From Marinilactibacillus piezotolerans (GTDB lineage: Bacteria; Bacillota; Bacilli; Lactobacillales; Carnobacteriaceae_A): DNA of 64,000 bases. Under the pieces are notes generated by a model, which was given only the letters and a program-made list of their open reading frames with translations, ran no database searches and was not told the DNA's origin. The stretch is taken from positions 1 through 64,000 of the forward strand of contig NZ_FOSJ01000005.1 in the NCBI RefSeq assembly GCF_900114235.1, in the 5' to 3' direction. Of the stretch, positions 47,411 through 56,632 are shown one piece after another. Numbering within the stretch: position 1 is the first letter of the stretch; each line of letters begins with the position of its first letter. Made by a program: the position numbers and the translations under genes.

Positions 47411-47443
47411 TGTATTTTTACAACCCTTTTAGGGGTTTTTTTA
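47411..47443 (+). terminator. Terminator after pyruvate oxidase
   Basis: Two small hairpins, GTTGT/ACAAC and AACCC (47422-47426)/GGGTT (47433-47437), end in a seven-T run. Confidence 0.65.
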
Positions 47444-47513
47444 GTGTAACGAGTTCTTCATATTAAACCACCTTTTCCTATTGACTTTAGTTTAGAATAC
47501 CTTTACCATCCCA

Positions 47514-47711
47514 TTGATCATTAAAATGCAGAAACAAGAAACAAATCCCACTCATCACGGGCACGGAATAGACAGTGCAGATTTAAAGCATGAACTTGCA
47601 GCGATCGGGTTTGAAAAAATGCAGATCGATCAGTTCTATGATGCTGAAAAAGAGAGTGCAGGACAAGAAGCTTCTCGATATGTATTGAGTGCCAGAAAAC
47701 CTTTATCATAA
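47514..47711 (+). pseudogene. Remnant of a SAM-dependent methyltransferase (C-terminal fragment)
   Basis: The 65-residue frame carries HHGHGIDSADLKHELAAIGFE and FYDAEKESAGQEASRYVLSARKP (quoted in parts), the C-terminal end of a class I methyltransferase of the kind containing HG-D-DLK...GF and ARKP. The N-terminal SAM-binding part is absent and no ribosome binding site is present; the previous gene's terminator is only 70 bases upstream. I call it a deletion remnant. Confidence 0.6.
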
Positions 47712-47730
47712 AGAATGGAATAGTCACTGA

Positions 47731-47775
47731 TCAGTACTCTCAACGTATATAATCGTTTAGAGTACTGATTTTTAC
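47731..47775 (+). terminator. Terminator after the methyltransferase remnant
   Basis: TCAGTACTCT (47731-47740) pairs perfectly with AGAGTACTGA (47759-47768), followed by five T residues. Confidence 0.8.
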
Positions 47776-47826
47776 TCTTTATAGAAGGGCTATGAGGTGA
47801 CAGTCTCAAAAGTAGAAGGAACCTGT

Positions 47827-47832
47827 TATAAT
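47827..47832 (+). promoter_or_regulatory. Extended -10 element before the TraX-like gene
   Basis: TGTTATAAT, an extended -10 with perfect TATAAT, sits 60 bases before the TraX-like ATG. The -35 is not convincing. Confidence 0.45.
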
Positions 47833-47891
47833 AGACTAAAGTTGTTTTAATAATAAGCTGGATCAAATGCATCTCTGAAAGGAAAACGGAT

Positions 47892-48489
47892 ATGGAAAAA
47901 TCGTTTGACCATAAATTAAATACAATCAAGTGGATCGGGATAATTACAATGCTGATCGATCATATGGGCTATTTTTTATTTCCACAGTTATTATGGATGC
48001 GAGTAATAGGGCGAATTGCTTTTCCTTGTTTTTTATATGGCATTATAGAAGGAACAAAGCGGACTAAAAATTATAAAAAGTATATTATACGACTATTAAT
48101 ACTTGGAGTAATCTCTATGCCGATCACACCGAACACTTTAAATGTCATCTTCTTACTTGCTTTATTCTCCCTTTCTATAAAATATAAGAAATATTTTATA
48201 GTGTTTTTACTCTTGAGCATCCCAGTGGAATATGGAGTTTATGGTATGTTGTTTGGCTGGGGAATATATTGGATGAAGGAGTATAATCGCGACCAAGGTA
48301 TTTTGTTTTCCATTATTATACAATTTATTATGGGTGTTTCGGTTCAAGCATTTTCTTTAATGGCCCTTCCATTGTTTCTAGGTAATATAAGAATTAAACT
48401 TCCTAAAGTATCTAAGTATTTTTTCCTACGTGTTTTACCCGCTGCATCAAGGAATCTTAATATTCATTGTGACTTGGATAAATCAATAG
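47892..48489 (+). pseudogene. TraX-like membrane protein with a 3' frameshift
   Basis: The frame starting at 47892 gives a membrane protein beginning with the TraX-family pattern LNTIKWIGIITMLIDHMGYFLFP, several transmembrane segments and IGRIAFPCFLYGI. At the T6 run 48419-48424 the frame shifts. The annotated reading ends in a non-membranous tail (LRVLPAASRNLNIHC...). Dropping one T gives YFSYVFYPLHQGILIFIVTWINQ (key part YVFYPLH, the conserved TraX C-terminus) ending at a TAG at 48487-48489. TraX-like proteins are related to acyltransferase-type membrane proteins; function here unknown. Homopolymer sequencing error is a possible alternative to true inactivation. Confidence 0.7.
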
Positions 48490-48678
48490 AAATCGAAAAA
48501 TAAAATTTTTAAACTGATTTAGAATAATCTCAGTATTTGTTTATACAAGCAAATAAAATGACATAATACCAATTAAATAGTAAACTAAATGATACCCCTT
48601 GTTAAATAGACTCGCGAAACGAAATTATTTAGTCCTTAAAAGCTACTGTAAGCAATCTCTGGGAGGAGACACTATTAA

Positions 48679-50245
48679 ATGGAATTAACTGAACTATTAA
48701 AATCGGTAGAGATTGATTCGAAACGTCTTTCTAAAGAAAAAAAGTATACTGAAAAATTGAATATAAAAAAAGTAGCATATCATTCAAAAGAAGCTGGTCA
48801 AGATACACTCTTTGTTTGTATCAAGGGTCATCTTGCAGATGGTCATCAGTATGCAGAAAAAGCTGTAGCTAAAGGTGCAACTGTCATTGTAGTAGAGGAG
48901 TTTATCAATGGACTGGATGTTCTTCAGATCAAAGTAAAAGATAGTCGTGAAGCTTTAGCAACTATATCAAGTAATTTTTTTGAACATCCTTCTAAGTCTA
49001 TGCGAATTTTTGGAGTCACAGCAACTAATGGTAAGACGACAATTACATATATGACTGATGAAATCTTTAAAGCATATAACTTGAAAATCGGTCTTATCGG
49101 CACTATTATTACTAAAATTGATCATGAAGTAGAAACCAGTGTACTGACTACACCTGAATCTTATGATTTGCAAAAATATTTTTCAAAAATGGCGGATGAA
49201 GAAATTTCTCATGTCTCTATGGAGGTTTCATCTTCAGCACTGGAACTTAAGCGTGTTCACAGAACAGATTTTGATGTAGTTGCTTTTACGAACATAAGCC
49301 CAGAACATATTAAATTACATGAATCTTTTGAAGCTTATTTTGATGCGAAAGCTTCTCTTATAAGAAATGCATCAGCAGATAGCTTTGCAATTCTTAATAT
49401 TGACGAACCGCTATTAAATCCACTCATACACCAAACCGAAGCTCAAGTTGTAACCTTTGGTATTGAGAACGATTCAAGTACTGTTAAAATAACAGATATT
49501 GACCTATCTTCTGGGAAACCATCTTTTGTCATCAATATTATGGACCCTTTTAATACATTAGATGGAACGCAAATAAACCCTGAAACATTCAAAATCCAAT
49601 TATCGGTTCCAGACTATCATTCTATATATAATGCAACGACAGCAATCCTAACGGCATTAATTAATAATATCCATCCCTCTTGAATACGTTAAAAGAGGGA
49701 TTGAGAACTTCAAAGGAGTAGAACGAAGGTTTCAAATCCTTTATGATCAAGAATTTAAGGTCATTGATGATTTGCTACTCAATAAAAACAATATCGATTC
49801 CTGTATGGAAGCAATTGGACATCTGAAATACGAAAATATGCATCTTGTGCATGCTATCAGAGGAAGTAATGGACCAGAACTAAGCAAAGAAATAGCAGAA
49901 TCTATAGCCGGATGGTTTAACAAAATGAATATAGAAAACATCATTTTAACAACTAGTCGATCACATGTAATGAAAAAAGATCAGGTTACGGAAGAAGAGC
50001 TGAATGCATTCTTAGAAGTGATGCAGAAAAATAAAATAAACGTAGCCTTTTTTGAAGAATTAGACGATGCACTGCAATTAGGCGTTGAACGTTTAAATCC
50101 AGAAGATATTTTATTGATATCTGGAGCCCATTCAATGGATACCGGAGCCAGAAAAACGTTAGAATTATTGAAGCAAATGTACCCTGATGTTAATCATGAG
50201 GCAATAAATAATGTATTAAGTTCTAAAATAATTGGTATGAATTGA
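48679..50245 (+). pseudogene. Mur-ligase (MurE-like) family gene split by a frameshift
   Basis: The first part (48679-49683) is a 334-residue N-terminal and central Mur-ligase region with FVCIKGHLADGHQYAEKAV, the P-loop VTATNGKTT and the MEVSSSALELKRVH segment of MurE-like enzymes. It stops at a TGA at 49681-49683. In the +1 frame, codons from about 49670 read IPLEYVKRGIENFKGVERRF, the start of the C-terminal ligase domain, and continue to 50245. The motif where Mur ligases normally carry D-x-A-H-x-P reads DDLLLNKNN. One indel near 49640-49680 would explain the split. GGGAGGAG precedes the ATG. The lost motif supports real decay. A second, intact MurE is presumably elsewhere. Confidence 0.75.
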
Positions 50246-50268
50246 GATTGAGTAAGTAAAATAAAGTT

Positions 50269-50320
50269 AACTGGCTATGTTAGGACTAGAGTTTAATAGG
50301 CTTAATATAGCTGGTTTTGT
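50269..50320 (+). terminator. Terminator after the Mur-ligase pseudogene
   Basis: AACTGGCTATGTTA (50269-50282) pairs with TAATATAGCTGGTT (50303-50316) using G-U pairs, followed by a short T-rich tail. Confidence 0.5.
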
Positions 50321-50425
50321 ATATTGAAAAAACGTTTTTTAATCAGTATAACGCCAGTAAGGCAATGTGTATCCTTAGTAAACTATTTTAGAAAGCATGC
50401 TTTTTTCGAAGATAATTATTTATAG

Positions 50426-50453
50426 TTGACAAAGTAGAAAATGATGGTAAACT
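50426..50453 (+). promoter_or_regulatory. Promoter of the rbs operon
   Basis: TTGACA (50426-50431) and TAAACT (50448-50453), 16 bases apart, with the operator immediately downstream. Confidence 0.7.
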
Positions 50454-50458
50454 AATTG

Positions 50459-50472
50459 TGTAATCGGTTACA
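50459..50472 (+). promoter_or_regulatory. cre / RbsR-type operator at the rbs promoter
   Basis: TGTAATCGGTTACA fits the cre consensus TGWAANCGNTNNCA at every position and has the central CG of LacI/GalR-family operators. It lies just after the -10, where bound repressor would block transcription. It may serve CcpA, RbsR autoregulation, or both. Confidence 0.75.
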
Positions 50473-50488
50473 GATAGAGGGAGATAAG

Positions 50489-51454
50489 ATGACTACAATC
50501 AAAGATGTTGCAGAATTTGCTGGGGTATCCGTTGCCACAGTCTCAAGAACGTTAAATAATAGTGGATATGTGGGAGAAGAATCAAGGAAAAAGGTAGAAA
50601 GAGCGATCAAAACTTTAGAATATTACCCTAATGAAGTGGCTAGGTCCTTGTTTCAAAAAACATCTAAGATGATAGGATTATTACTGCCTGATATCTCTAA
50701 TCCATATTTCCCCTTACTAGCAAAGGGTGTCGAAGATTGTGCTCAAGAAAAAGGGTATATGGTCATACTAGGAAACGTAGAAGACAATTTAGAAAAAGAA
50801 AGTACTTATGTTAAATTTTTTTCGCAATATAATGTTAGTGGGGTTTTATCTGCATCTGCTATACAGAAAGATGCAAAATCTAGTATACCGTTTGTATTGT
50901 TAGATAGAGCGATGGAAAAAGAAGATTACTCTATCTCTACAGATGATCTTTTAGGGGGTAAGCTGGCGGCTAGAGCCATAGAAGAAACGAAGGCTGAAAA
51001 TGTCATTGTAATGGCTGGACCAAAAAAAGTACCTGGAGCGAATGATCGACTTACTGGAAATCTTCAAGTTCTAAATCATTCTAATATAAATTATAAAATA
51101 TTTGAAACCAATACTTATCAAGTTGATAAAGCGGAGAAAATAGCAAGAAATCTTTTTGAGACATTTGAAAATTTTGATAGCGTAATAGCTAGTAATGATG
51201 TATTCGCATTGGCAGTTATGAAAGAAGCTATGCGAAGAAAATATCGTATTCCAGAGGATTTACAAATTATCGGATACGATGATATGCCCTTTAGTCGGTA
51301 TATGTTTCCAGGCCTAACCACAATTGCTCAACCAGCATATGAAGTAGGTTATAGAGGAGCGGAAATGTTATTTAATTTAATTGAAAAAAAATCAATTACG
51401 CAAAAAAAAGTTATTTTAAAGCCGGAATTTGTTCAGCGAGAAACTTTAAGATAG
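50489..51454 (+). CDS. rbsR: LacI-family ribose operon repressor
   Basis: From the ATG at 50489 (with AGAGGGAG upstream; a frame opening at 50456 overlaps the operator and is rejected) the protein has 321 residues. The N-terminal helix-turn-helix and hinge read TTIKDVAEFAGVSVATVSRTLNNSGYV (key part VSVATVSRTLN). The periplasmic-binding-protein-like effector domain follows (LLLPDISNPYFP, IIGYDDMPFS). It heads the rbs operon and probably binds the operator just upstream, released by ribose. Confidence 0.92.
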   Translation: MTTIKDVAEFAGVSVATVSRTLNNSGYVGEESRKKVERAIKTLEYYPNEVARSLFQKTSKMIGLLLPDISNPYFPLLAKGVEDCAQEKGYMVILGNVEDNLEKESTYVKFFSQYNVSGVLSASAIQKDAKSSIPFVLLDRAMEKEDYSISTDDLLGGKLAARAIEETKAENVIVMAGPKKVPGANDRLTGNLQVLNHSNINYKIFETNTYQVDKAEKIARNLFETFENFDSVIASNDVFALAVMKEAMRRKYRIPEDLQIIGYDDMPFSRYMFPGLTTIAQPAYEVGYRGAEMLFNLIEKKSITQKKVILKPEFVQRETLR

Positions 51455-51464
51455 GAGCTTAGAA

Positions 51465-52379
51465 ATGTCAAATATTATAGTGGTAGGAAGTATATCAACC
51501 GATTTTATTGTCGGAGCAGATAAAAGACCTTTAGTAGGAGAGACGATAGAAGGAAAAAGTTTTACAACAGATTTTGGAGGGAAAGGAGCTAATCAGGCAG
51601 TTGCTTGTGCTCGCTTAGGAGCAAATACAACGATGCTAGGAGCTGTTGGAGGAGATGAATTTGCGGAAAGACTTTTACAGAATCTTCAAAACAATAATAT
51701 AAATATAAACAATGTGGAACGGGTTACACATTCTCCTTCAGGTTCAGCAGTAATCACCTTGGTTAAAGGTGATAATTCTATCATATATGTACCAGGAGCA
51801 AATGCTAAGTATAGTCCACTAGATGTCGAAATTTACTTTAAAAATAAAAAAGATGAAAAAATTGATTTAGTATTAGTACAAAATGAGACAAAAGTAGAAA
51901 CTGTAGAAAGCTTAATTGATCTATGCAATTTGGAGAATATACCTGTTTTATTAAACCCAGCTCCAGCTAGAACAATAACAAAGGATACTATTGAGAAACT
52001 AACATTTCTGACTCCAAATGAAACAGAGTTTAAGGCGCTGTTTCCAAATGAAATTCTGGAAGATGTCTTAATGCAGTATCCAAAGAAATTAATAGTGACT
52101 TTAGGGTCAAAAGGAGCAGTATTCCACGATGGTAAAACGATTATTAAAGTACCGTCAATACCTGTTGAAAATGTAATGGATACTACAGGAGCAGGAGATA
52201 CCTTTAATGGAGCATTCTCTGTAGCAATTACTTCTGGTCTACAGATGGAAGAGAGTATAAAATTCGGAAACTTGGCCGCAGCTATTGCTATTCAAAATGA
52301 AGGAGCACAAAATGGAATGCCTATACTAGATGAGATGAAGGGAAAAATAGAATATGAAAAAAAATGGGATATTAAATAG
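51465..52379 (+). CDS. rbsK: Ribokinase
   Basis: The 304-residue PfkB-family kinase has the N-terminal GGKGANQAVACARLG and the C-terminal DTTGAGDTFNGAF with the catalytic Asp. It phosphorylates ribose to ribose 5-phosphate. TAGGAGC precedes the start. The last 26 bases overlap rbsD. Confidence 0.96.
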   Translation: MSNIIVVGSISTDFIVGADKRPLVGETIEGKSFTTDFGGKGANQAVACARLGANTTMLGAVGGDEFAERLLQNLQNNNININNVERVTHSPSGSAVITLVKGDNSIIYVPGANAKYSPLDVEIYFKNKKDEKIDLVLVQNETKVETVESLIDLCNLENIPVLLNPAPARTITKDTIEKLTFLTPNETEFKALFPNEILEDVLMQYPKKLIVTLGSKGAVFHDGKTIIKVPSIPVENVMDTTGAGDTFNGAFSVAITSGLQMEESIKFGNLAAAIAIQNEGAQNGMPILDEMKGKIEYEKKWDIK

Positions 52380-52755
52380 TGAAATCAGTAAAATATTAGC
52401 TGATATGGGACATACGGATCAATTGATTATTGCAGATTGCGGCCTTCCAGTCCCTAATGGAGTGAAAAAAATCGATTTATCGATATCTGAAGGAATACCC
52501 AGTTTTGAAGAACTTTTAAACTTAATGATGAATGAAATGAAAATAGAAAAAGCAATATTGGCTAAAGAAATAAAAAATAAAAATGCGGATCTAAATAGAA
52601 GAACAGTAGATAAATTAAAAAAGTCTGACATTGAAGTTATCTATATACAACATGAAGAATTTAAAGAACAGTCTAAATTTGCTAAAACCATTATTCGAAC
52701 TGGAGAATCTACACCCTATGCAAATGTGATTTTACAATCCGGAGTATTATTCTAG
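52354..52755 (+). CDS. rbsD: D-ribose pyranase
   Basis: The 133-residue protein contains the RbsD motif MGHTDQLIIADCGLPVP with the catalytic His, and YANVILQSGV near the C-terminus. It converts beta-pyranose to beta-furanose ribose for RbsK. The start lies inside rbsK. Confidence 0.95.
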   Translation: MKKNGILNSEISKILADMGHTDQLIIADCGLPVPNGVKKIDLSISEGIPSFEELLNLMMNEMKIEKAILAKEIKNKNADLNRRTVDKLKKSDIEVIYIQHEEFKEQSKFAKTIIRTGESTPYANVILQSGVLF

Positions 52756-52766
52756 GAGGTGCAAAA

Positions 52767-54248
52767 ATGAACATAGAAATGAAAGGGGTTACTAAGTCGT
52801 TTGGGAGTAACACCGTCTTAAGAGGAGTGGACTTTAATCTACTAGCTGGTGAAGTACATGCACTCATGGGAGAAAATGGGGCAGGAAAATCTACCTTAAT
52901 GAATATCATGACAGGACTACACAAAAAAGATGATGGACAAATAGTTATTGATGGAAAGGAGCAGTTATTCGAGAATCCAAAGGAAGCTGAAAATTATGGT
53001 ATTAGCTTTATTCATCAGGAAATGATTACTTGGCCGGAAATGACCGTTTTAGAAAATTTGTTTATGGGAAAAGAAATAAAAACAAATTTTGGTTGGATAA
53101 AAACAAAAGATATGAAAAATAAGGCAAACAATATTTTTAAAGAACTGGGAATCAATATTGACTTTGAGAAACAAATGAAGACATTAAGCGTAGGGCAGCA
53201 ACAATTAGTTGAGATTGCAAAAACGTTAATGAATGATACTGAGGTCATCATAATGGATGAGCCAACAGCTGCATTAACGGATAGAGAAATTGAGCTATTA
53301 TTCAAAATAATTAATCAACTTAAGGAAAAAAATGTAGCGATTGTTTACATTTCTCATCGAATGGAAGAAATTTTTAAAATTAGTGATCGTGTAACAGTTA
53401 TGAGGGATGGAATCTCAATCAGTACTAAACCAACCAAGGAAACTTATTACGACGAAATCGTTCGTCAAATGGTTGGAAGAGACTTAGAGGACTATTACCC
53501 AACTATCGAAAGCGAGAAGGGAGAGGTGGTATTAGAGGTTAAAGAACTATCTCGATCAACCCTTTTTAATGAAATTTCTTTTAAGCTACATTCAGGTGAA
53601 ATAATTGGATTTTCTGGATTAATGGGATCGGGTCGTACGGAAATCATGCGGGCAATATTTGGGATTGATCGATTAGAAAAAGGAGAAATATTTATAGAAG
53701 GTAAAAAAGTAGAGATAAAAACGCCGAATGATGCTATTTCAAAAGGGATTGGATTCCTAACAGAAAATCGTAAAGATGAAGGGTTATTTTTAGATTTCTC
53801 TATACGAGATAATATCAGCATGACGGCTTTTGAAGAATTTTCTAAATATGGTTGGATTAATCGTAAAGAAGAAGCAGATTTTGTTGATTTACTAATTAAA
53901 AGACTGACGGTTAAAACAACAGATATGGAGTTACCAGCTTCTGCTCTTTCTGGAGGGAATCAGCAGAAAGTTGTGCTTGCCAAATGGATTGGTGCTGGAT
54001 CGAAAGTATTGATTCTAGATGAACCAACTCGTGGAGTGGATGTAGGAGCAAAAAAAGAAATCTACAGTTTGATGAAAGAATTAACGGAAAGAGGCGTAGG
54101 GATTATTATGGTATCGAGTGACTTACCAGAAGTAATCGGTGTTAGTGATCGTGTAATTGTAGTTCACGAAGGAAAAATAGCAGGAGAACTCTCAAAAGAA
54201 TCTTTATCTGAAGAAAAAATTATGACATTAGCAACAGGAGGATCTTAA
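52767..54248 (+). CDS. rbsA: Ribose ABC transporter, ATP-binding protein
   Basis: The 493-residue protein has two ABC domains. The first has GENGAGKST, LSVGQQQLVEIAK and MDEPTAALT; the second has the degenerate P-loop GLMGSGRTE usual for RbsA, with LSGGNQQKV and LDEPTRGVDVGA. It powers ribose import through RbsC. TAGGAGG precedes the start and it overlaps rbsC by one base. Confidence 0.96.
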   Translation: MNIEMKGVTKSFGSNTVLRGVDFNLLAGEVHALMGENGAGKSTLMNIMTGLHKKDDGQIVIDGKEQLFENPKEAENYGISFIHQEMITWPEMTVLENLFMGKEIKTNFGWIKTKDMKNKANNIFKELGINIDFEKQMKTLSVGQQQLVEIAKTLMNDTEVIIMDEPTAALTDREIELLFKIINQLKEKNVAIVYISHRMEEIFKISDRVTVMRDGISISTKPTKETYYDEIVRQMVGRDLEDYYPTIESEKGEVVLEVKELSRSTLFNEISFKLHSGEIIGFSGLMGSGRTEIMRAIFGIDRLEKGEIFIEGKKVEIKTPNDAISKGIGFLTENRKDEGLFLDFSIRDNISMTAFEEFSKYGWINRKEEADFVDLLIKRLTVKTTDMELPASALSGGNQQKVVLAKWIGAGSKVLILDEPTRGVDVGAKKEIYSLMKELTERGVGIIMVSSDLPEVIGVSDRVIVVHEGKIAGELSKESLSEEKIMTLATGGS

Positions 54249-55210
54249 TGGAAGCTAAATCTAAAAGCATTACTCAAACAAAAGCCAAAAGAAGTGAATT
54301 ATTTAGGAAGTTAGGGCCACTAATTGCCCTAATAGTTTTAGTTGTTGTGGTAACATTTTTGAATACAAATTTTATCAATCCGACAAACATTTTAAATCTT
54401 TTAAGACAAGTATCTGTTAATGCTTTAATTGCCTTTGGTATGACATTCGTTATTATTACCGGAGGAATTGATTTATCAGTAGGATCCACACTAGCGCTTA
54501 GTGGAGCTTTGACTGCTGGGATTCTAGCTGCAGGTGTACCACCTGTTGTCGCAATTTTTGCTGGTCTATTAATAGGGGCAGCGTTAGGGTTACTGAATGG
54601 GATTGTGATTACCAAAGGTAAAGTAGCTCCATTTATTGCAACGCTTGCGACAATGACAATATTTCGTGGATTAACGTTAGTTTATACAGAAGGGAATCCC
54701 ATCACAGGATTTAGTGATGATTTCACATTTTTATTTTTTGGAAGGGGGTATCTATTTGGAATACCATTCCCAGTAGTATTAATGGCTATTGCCTTCGGGA
54801 TACTATTTGTTCTTTTACACAAAATGACATTTGGTCGTAAGACTTTTGCGATTGGTGGGAATGAAAATGCATCTTATATAGCTGGAATCAAAAGTGATAG
54901 AGTTAAATATACCGTCTATGCTATTTCAGGAATGATGTCAGCATTAGCCGGACTGATTTTAACTTCGAGATTAAATTCTGCACAACCTACTGCCGGGACC
55001 GCTTATGAATTAGATGCAATTGCTGCTGTAGTAATTGGTGGCACAAGCTTAGCAGGAGGAAAAGGACGTATAGTGGGAACACTTATTGGAGCATTGATTA
55101 TTGGTACATTAAATAATGGATTAAATCTCCTTGGCGTATCTAGTTTTTATCAGCAAGTAGTTAGAGGAATCGTTATTATTATTGCAGTATTGTTAGACAG
55201 AAAAAAATAG
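54248..55210 (+). CDS. rbsC: Ribose ABC transporter, permease
   Basis: The 320-residue membrane protein has eight to ten hydrophobic segments and the family motifs GGIDLSVGSTLALSGALTAG and IAAVVIGGTSLAGGKGRIVGT. It forms the ribose channel with RbsA. GGAGG inside the end of rbsA serves as its ribosome binding site. Confidence 0.95.
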   Translation: MEAKSKSITQTKAKRSELFRKLGPLIALIVLVVVVTFLNTNFINPTNILNLLRQVSVNALIAFGMTFVIITGGIDLSVGSTLALSGALTAGILAAGVPPVVAIFAGLLIGAALGLLNGIVITKGKVAPFIATLATMTIFRGLTLVYTEGNPITGFSDDFTFLFFGRGYLFGIPFPVVLMAIAFGILFVLLHKMTFGRKTFAIGGNENASYIAGIKSDRVKYTVYAISGMMSALAGLILTSRLNSAQPTAGTAYELDAIAAVVIGGTSLAGGKGRIVGTLIGALIIGTLNNGLNLLGVSSFYQQVVRGIVIIIAVLLDRKK

Positions 55211-55229
55211 AATAAATGGAGGAATTAAC

Positions 55230-56165
55230 ATGAAAAAACTTTTTGGACTATTAACAATCTTTACAATGTTTCTTTTAGGAGCTTGTGGTTCAGCAACATT
55301 AGAAGGAGAACAATCTGATGAAAGTGAAAAAGTAGCAGAAATATCTCCAGATGAAATGACTATTGGTCTATCTATTTCAACATTAAACAATCCATTTTTT
55401 GGTCAGCTGCAAGAAGGGGTAGAAGATAAAGCCGAAGAAAATGGTACGACAGTGCGAACGGTTGATGCTCAAGACGATACAGCTACACAAATCAATGGGA
55501 TTGATGATTTGATTCAACAAGGCGTAGATGTTCTTTTAATTAATCCAGTAGATTCTGATGCCATCACGCCAGCTATTGAATCTGCTAATGCAGCAGGTAT
55601 CCCTGTCATTACCTTAGATCGTTCAAGTGAAGGTGGAGAAGTCGTTACATTAATTGCTTCAGATAATGTTCAAGGAGGAGAAATGGCTGCAGAGCACATT
55701 GTTGAGTTAGTTGGAGAAAATGCTAAAGTTGTTCAATTAGAAGGAACTCCAGGTGCTTCTGCTGCTAATGAACGTGGTGAAGGATTTAATAATGTAGCAA
55801 ATGAAAAATTAGATGTTGTAGATAGTCAATCTGCTAATTTTAGCCGATCAGAAGGATTAACCGTAATGGAAAACCTACTACAATCCAACTCAGATATTGA
55901 TGCTGTATTTGCTCAAAATGATGAAATGGCATTGGGTGCTATAGAAGCTATAGAAGCAGCAGGATTAGAAGATATTGTAGTAATCGGATTTGACGGAAAT
56001 GAAGATGCACTTGCTCAAATCGAAGAAGGTCGATTAGATGCAACAGTAGCGCAACAACCATATGAAATGGGCTCATTAGCAGTGCAAGCAGCCTATGACT
56101 ATGTCTCAGGAAAAGATGTAGAAAACGTAATTTCTTCTCCATTAGAATTGATGACTGCTGAATAA
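55230..56165 (+). CDS. rbsB: Ribose ABC transporter, substrate-binding lipoprotein
   Basis: The 311-residue protein has a lipoprotein signal with the lipobox LGAC (MKKLFGLLTIFTMFLLGAC), so it is anchored outside the membrane. The type I binding-protein fold shows LSISTLNNPFFGQL, DGIDDLIQQGVDVLLINP-like residues, ITLDRS and VIGFDGNEDA. It is the last gene of the rbs operon; AATGGAGG precedes the ATG. Confidence 0.95.
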   Translation: MKKLFGLLTIFTMFLLGACGSATLEGEQSDESEKVAEISPDEMTIGLSISTLNNPFFGQLQEGVEDKAEENGTTVRTVDAQDDTATQINGIDDLIQQGVDVLLINPVDSDAITPAIESANAAGIPVITLDRSSEGGEVVTLIASDNVQGGEMAAEHIVELVGENAKVVQLEGTPGASAANERGEGFNNVANEKLDVVDSQSANFSRSEGLTVMENLLQSNSDIDAVFAQNDEMALGAIEAIEAAGLEDIVVIGFDGNEDALAQIEEGRLDATVAQQPYEMGSLAVQAAYDYVSGKDVENVISSPLELMTAE

Positions 56166-56260
56166 AAAAAATCTATATTCAATAACAGAGAATCTGGAAA
56201 AGGATTGAAGGTCTAGTAAAGAAAATAAGAATAATAAATACAACATTTTTCTCAAGAATA

Positions 56261-56298
56261 AAGCACAGTACCCAAGAAAATAAGGATACTGTGCTTTA
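56261..56298. terminator. Terminator between rbsB and the convergent small gene
   Basis: AAGCACAGTA (56261-56270) pairs with TACTGTGCTT (56287-56296). A/T-rich flanks on both sides suggest use by both strands. Confidence 0.7.
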
Positions 56299-56300
56299 AT

Positions 56301-56513
56301 TCATTCATCATTTTTATTGTTTTTACTTGTATAAGTTGCAGCCCCGATAACGGTACCTAGGGCAATACCAATGGCTAGACCAACAGCTAGATTATCCATC
56401 ATTAACCCAATTGCAGCTCCTAAAGCTACACCTACACCAATTCCCATACCCGTATTTGAATCAGCAGAAGTATCTTTTTCTTTTGAGAACTCATTATTTT
56501 TATCTTCTTTCAC
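56301..56513 (-). CDS. Small glycine-zipper membrane protein
   Basis: The 70-residue protein has a charged N-terminus (MKEDKNNEFSKEKD) and then a long Gly/Ala-rich hydrophobic stretch with repeated GxxxG spacing (GMGIGVGVALGAAIGLMM and AVGLAIGIALGTVIGAA), ending in charged residues. This is a glycine-zipper-like helical hairpin. It uses a GTG start with AAAGGAG upstream on the minus strand. Similar small proteins are annotated as hypothetical; no function is known. Gene context (between rbsB and an RpiR regulator) gives no clue. Confidence 0.7.
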   Translation of the reverse strand: MKEDKNNEFSKEKDTSADSNTGMGIGVGVALGAAIGLMMDNLAVGLAIGIALGTVIGAATYTSKNNKNDE

Positions 56514-56632
56514 AGGTTAGGACTCCTTTATTTTTAATGTAGCACAAACAAATAGTAAAGTACATTCAAATAAAGCGGATACCTCTTTTATGTGGTATGC
56601 TTTTTATAAACATACTTGAAAGAAGGAAACTG

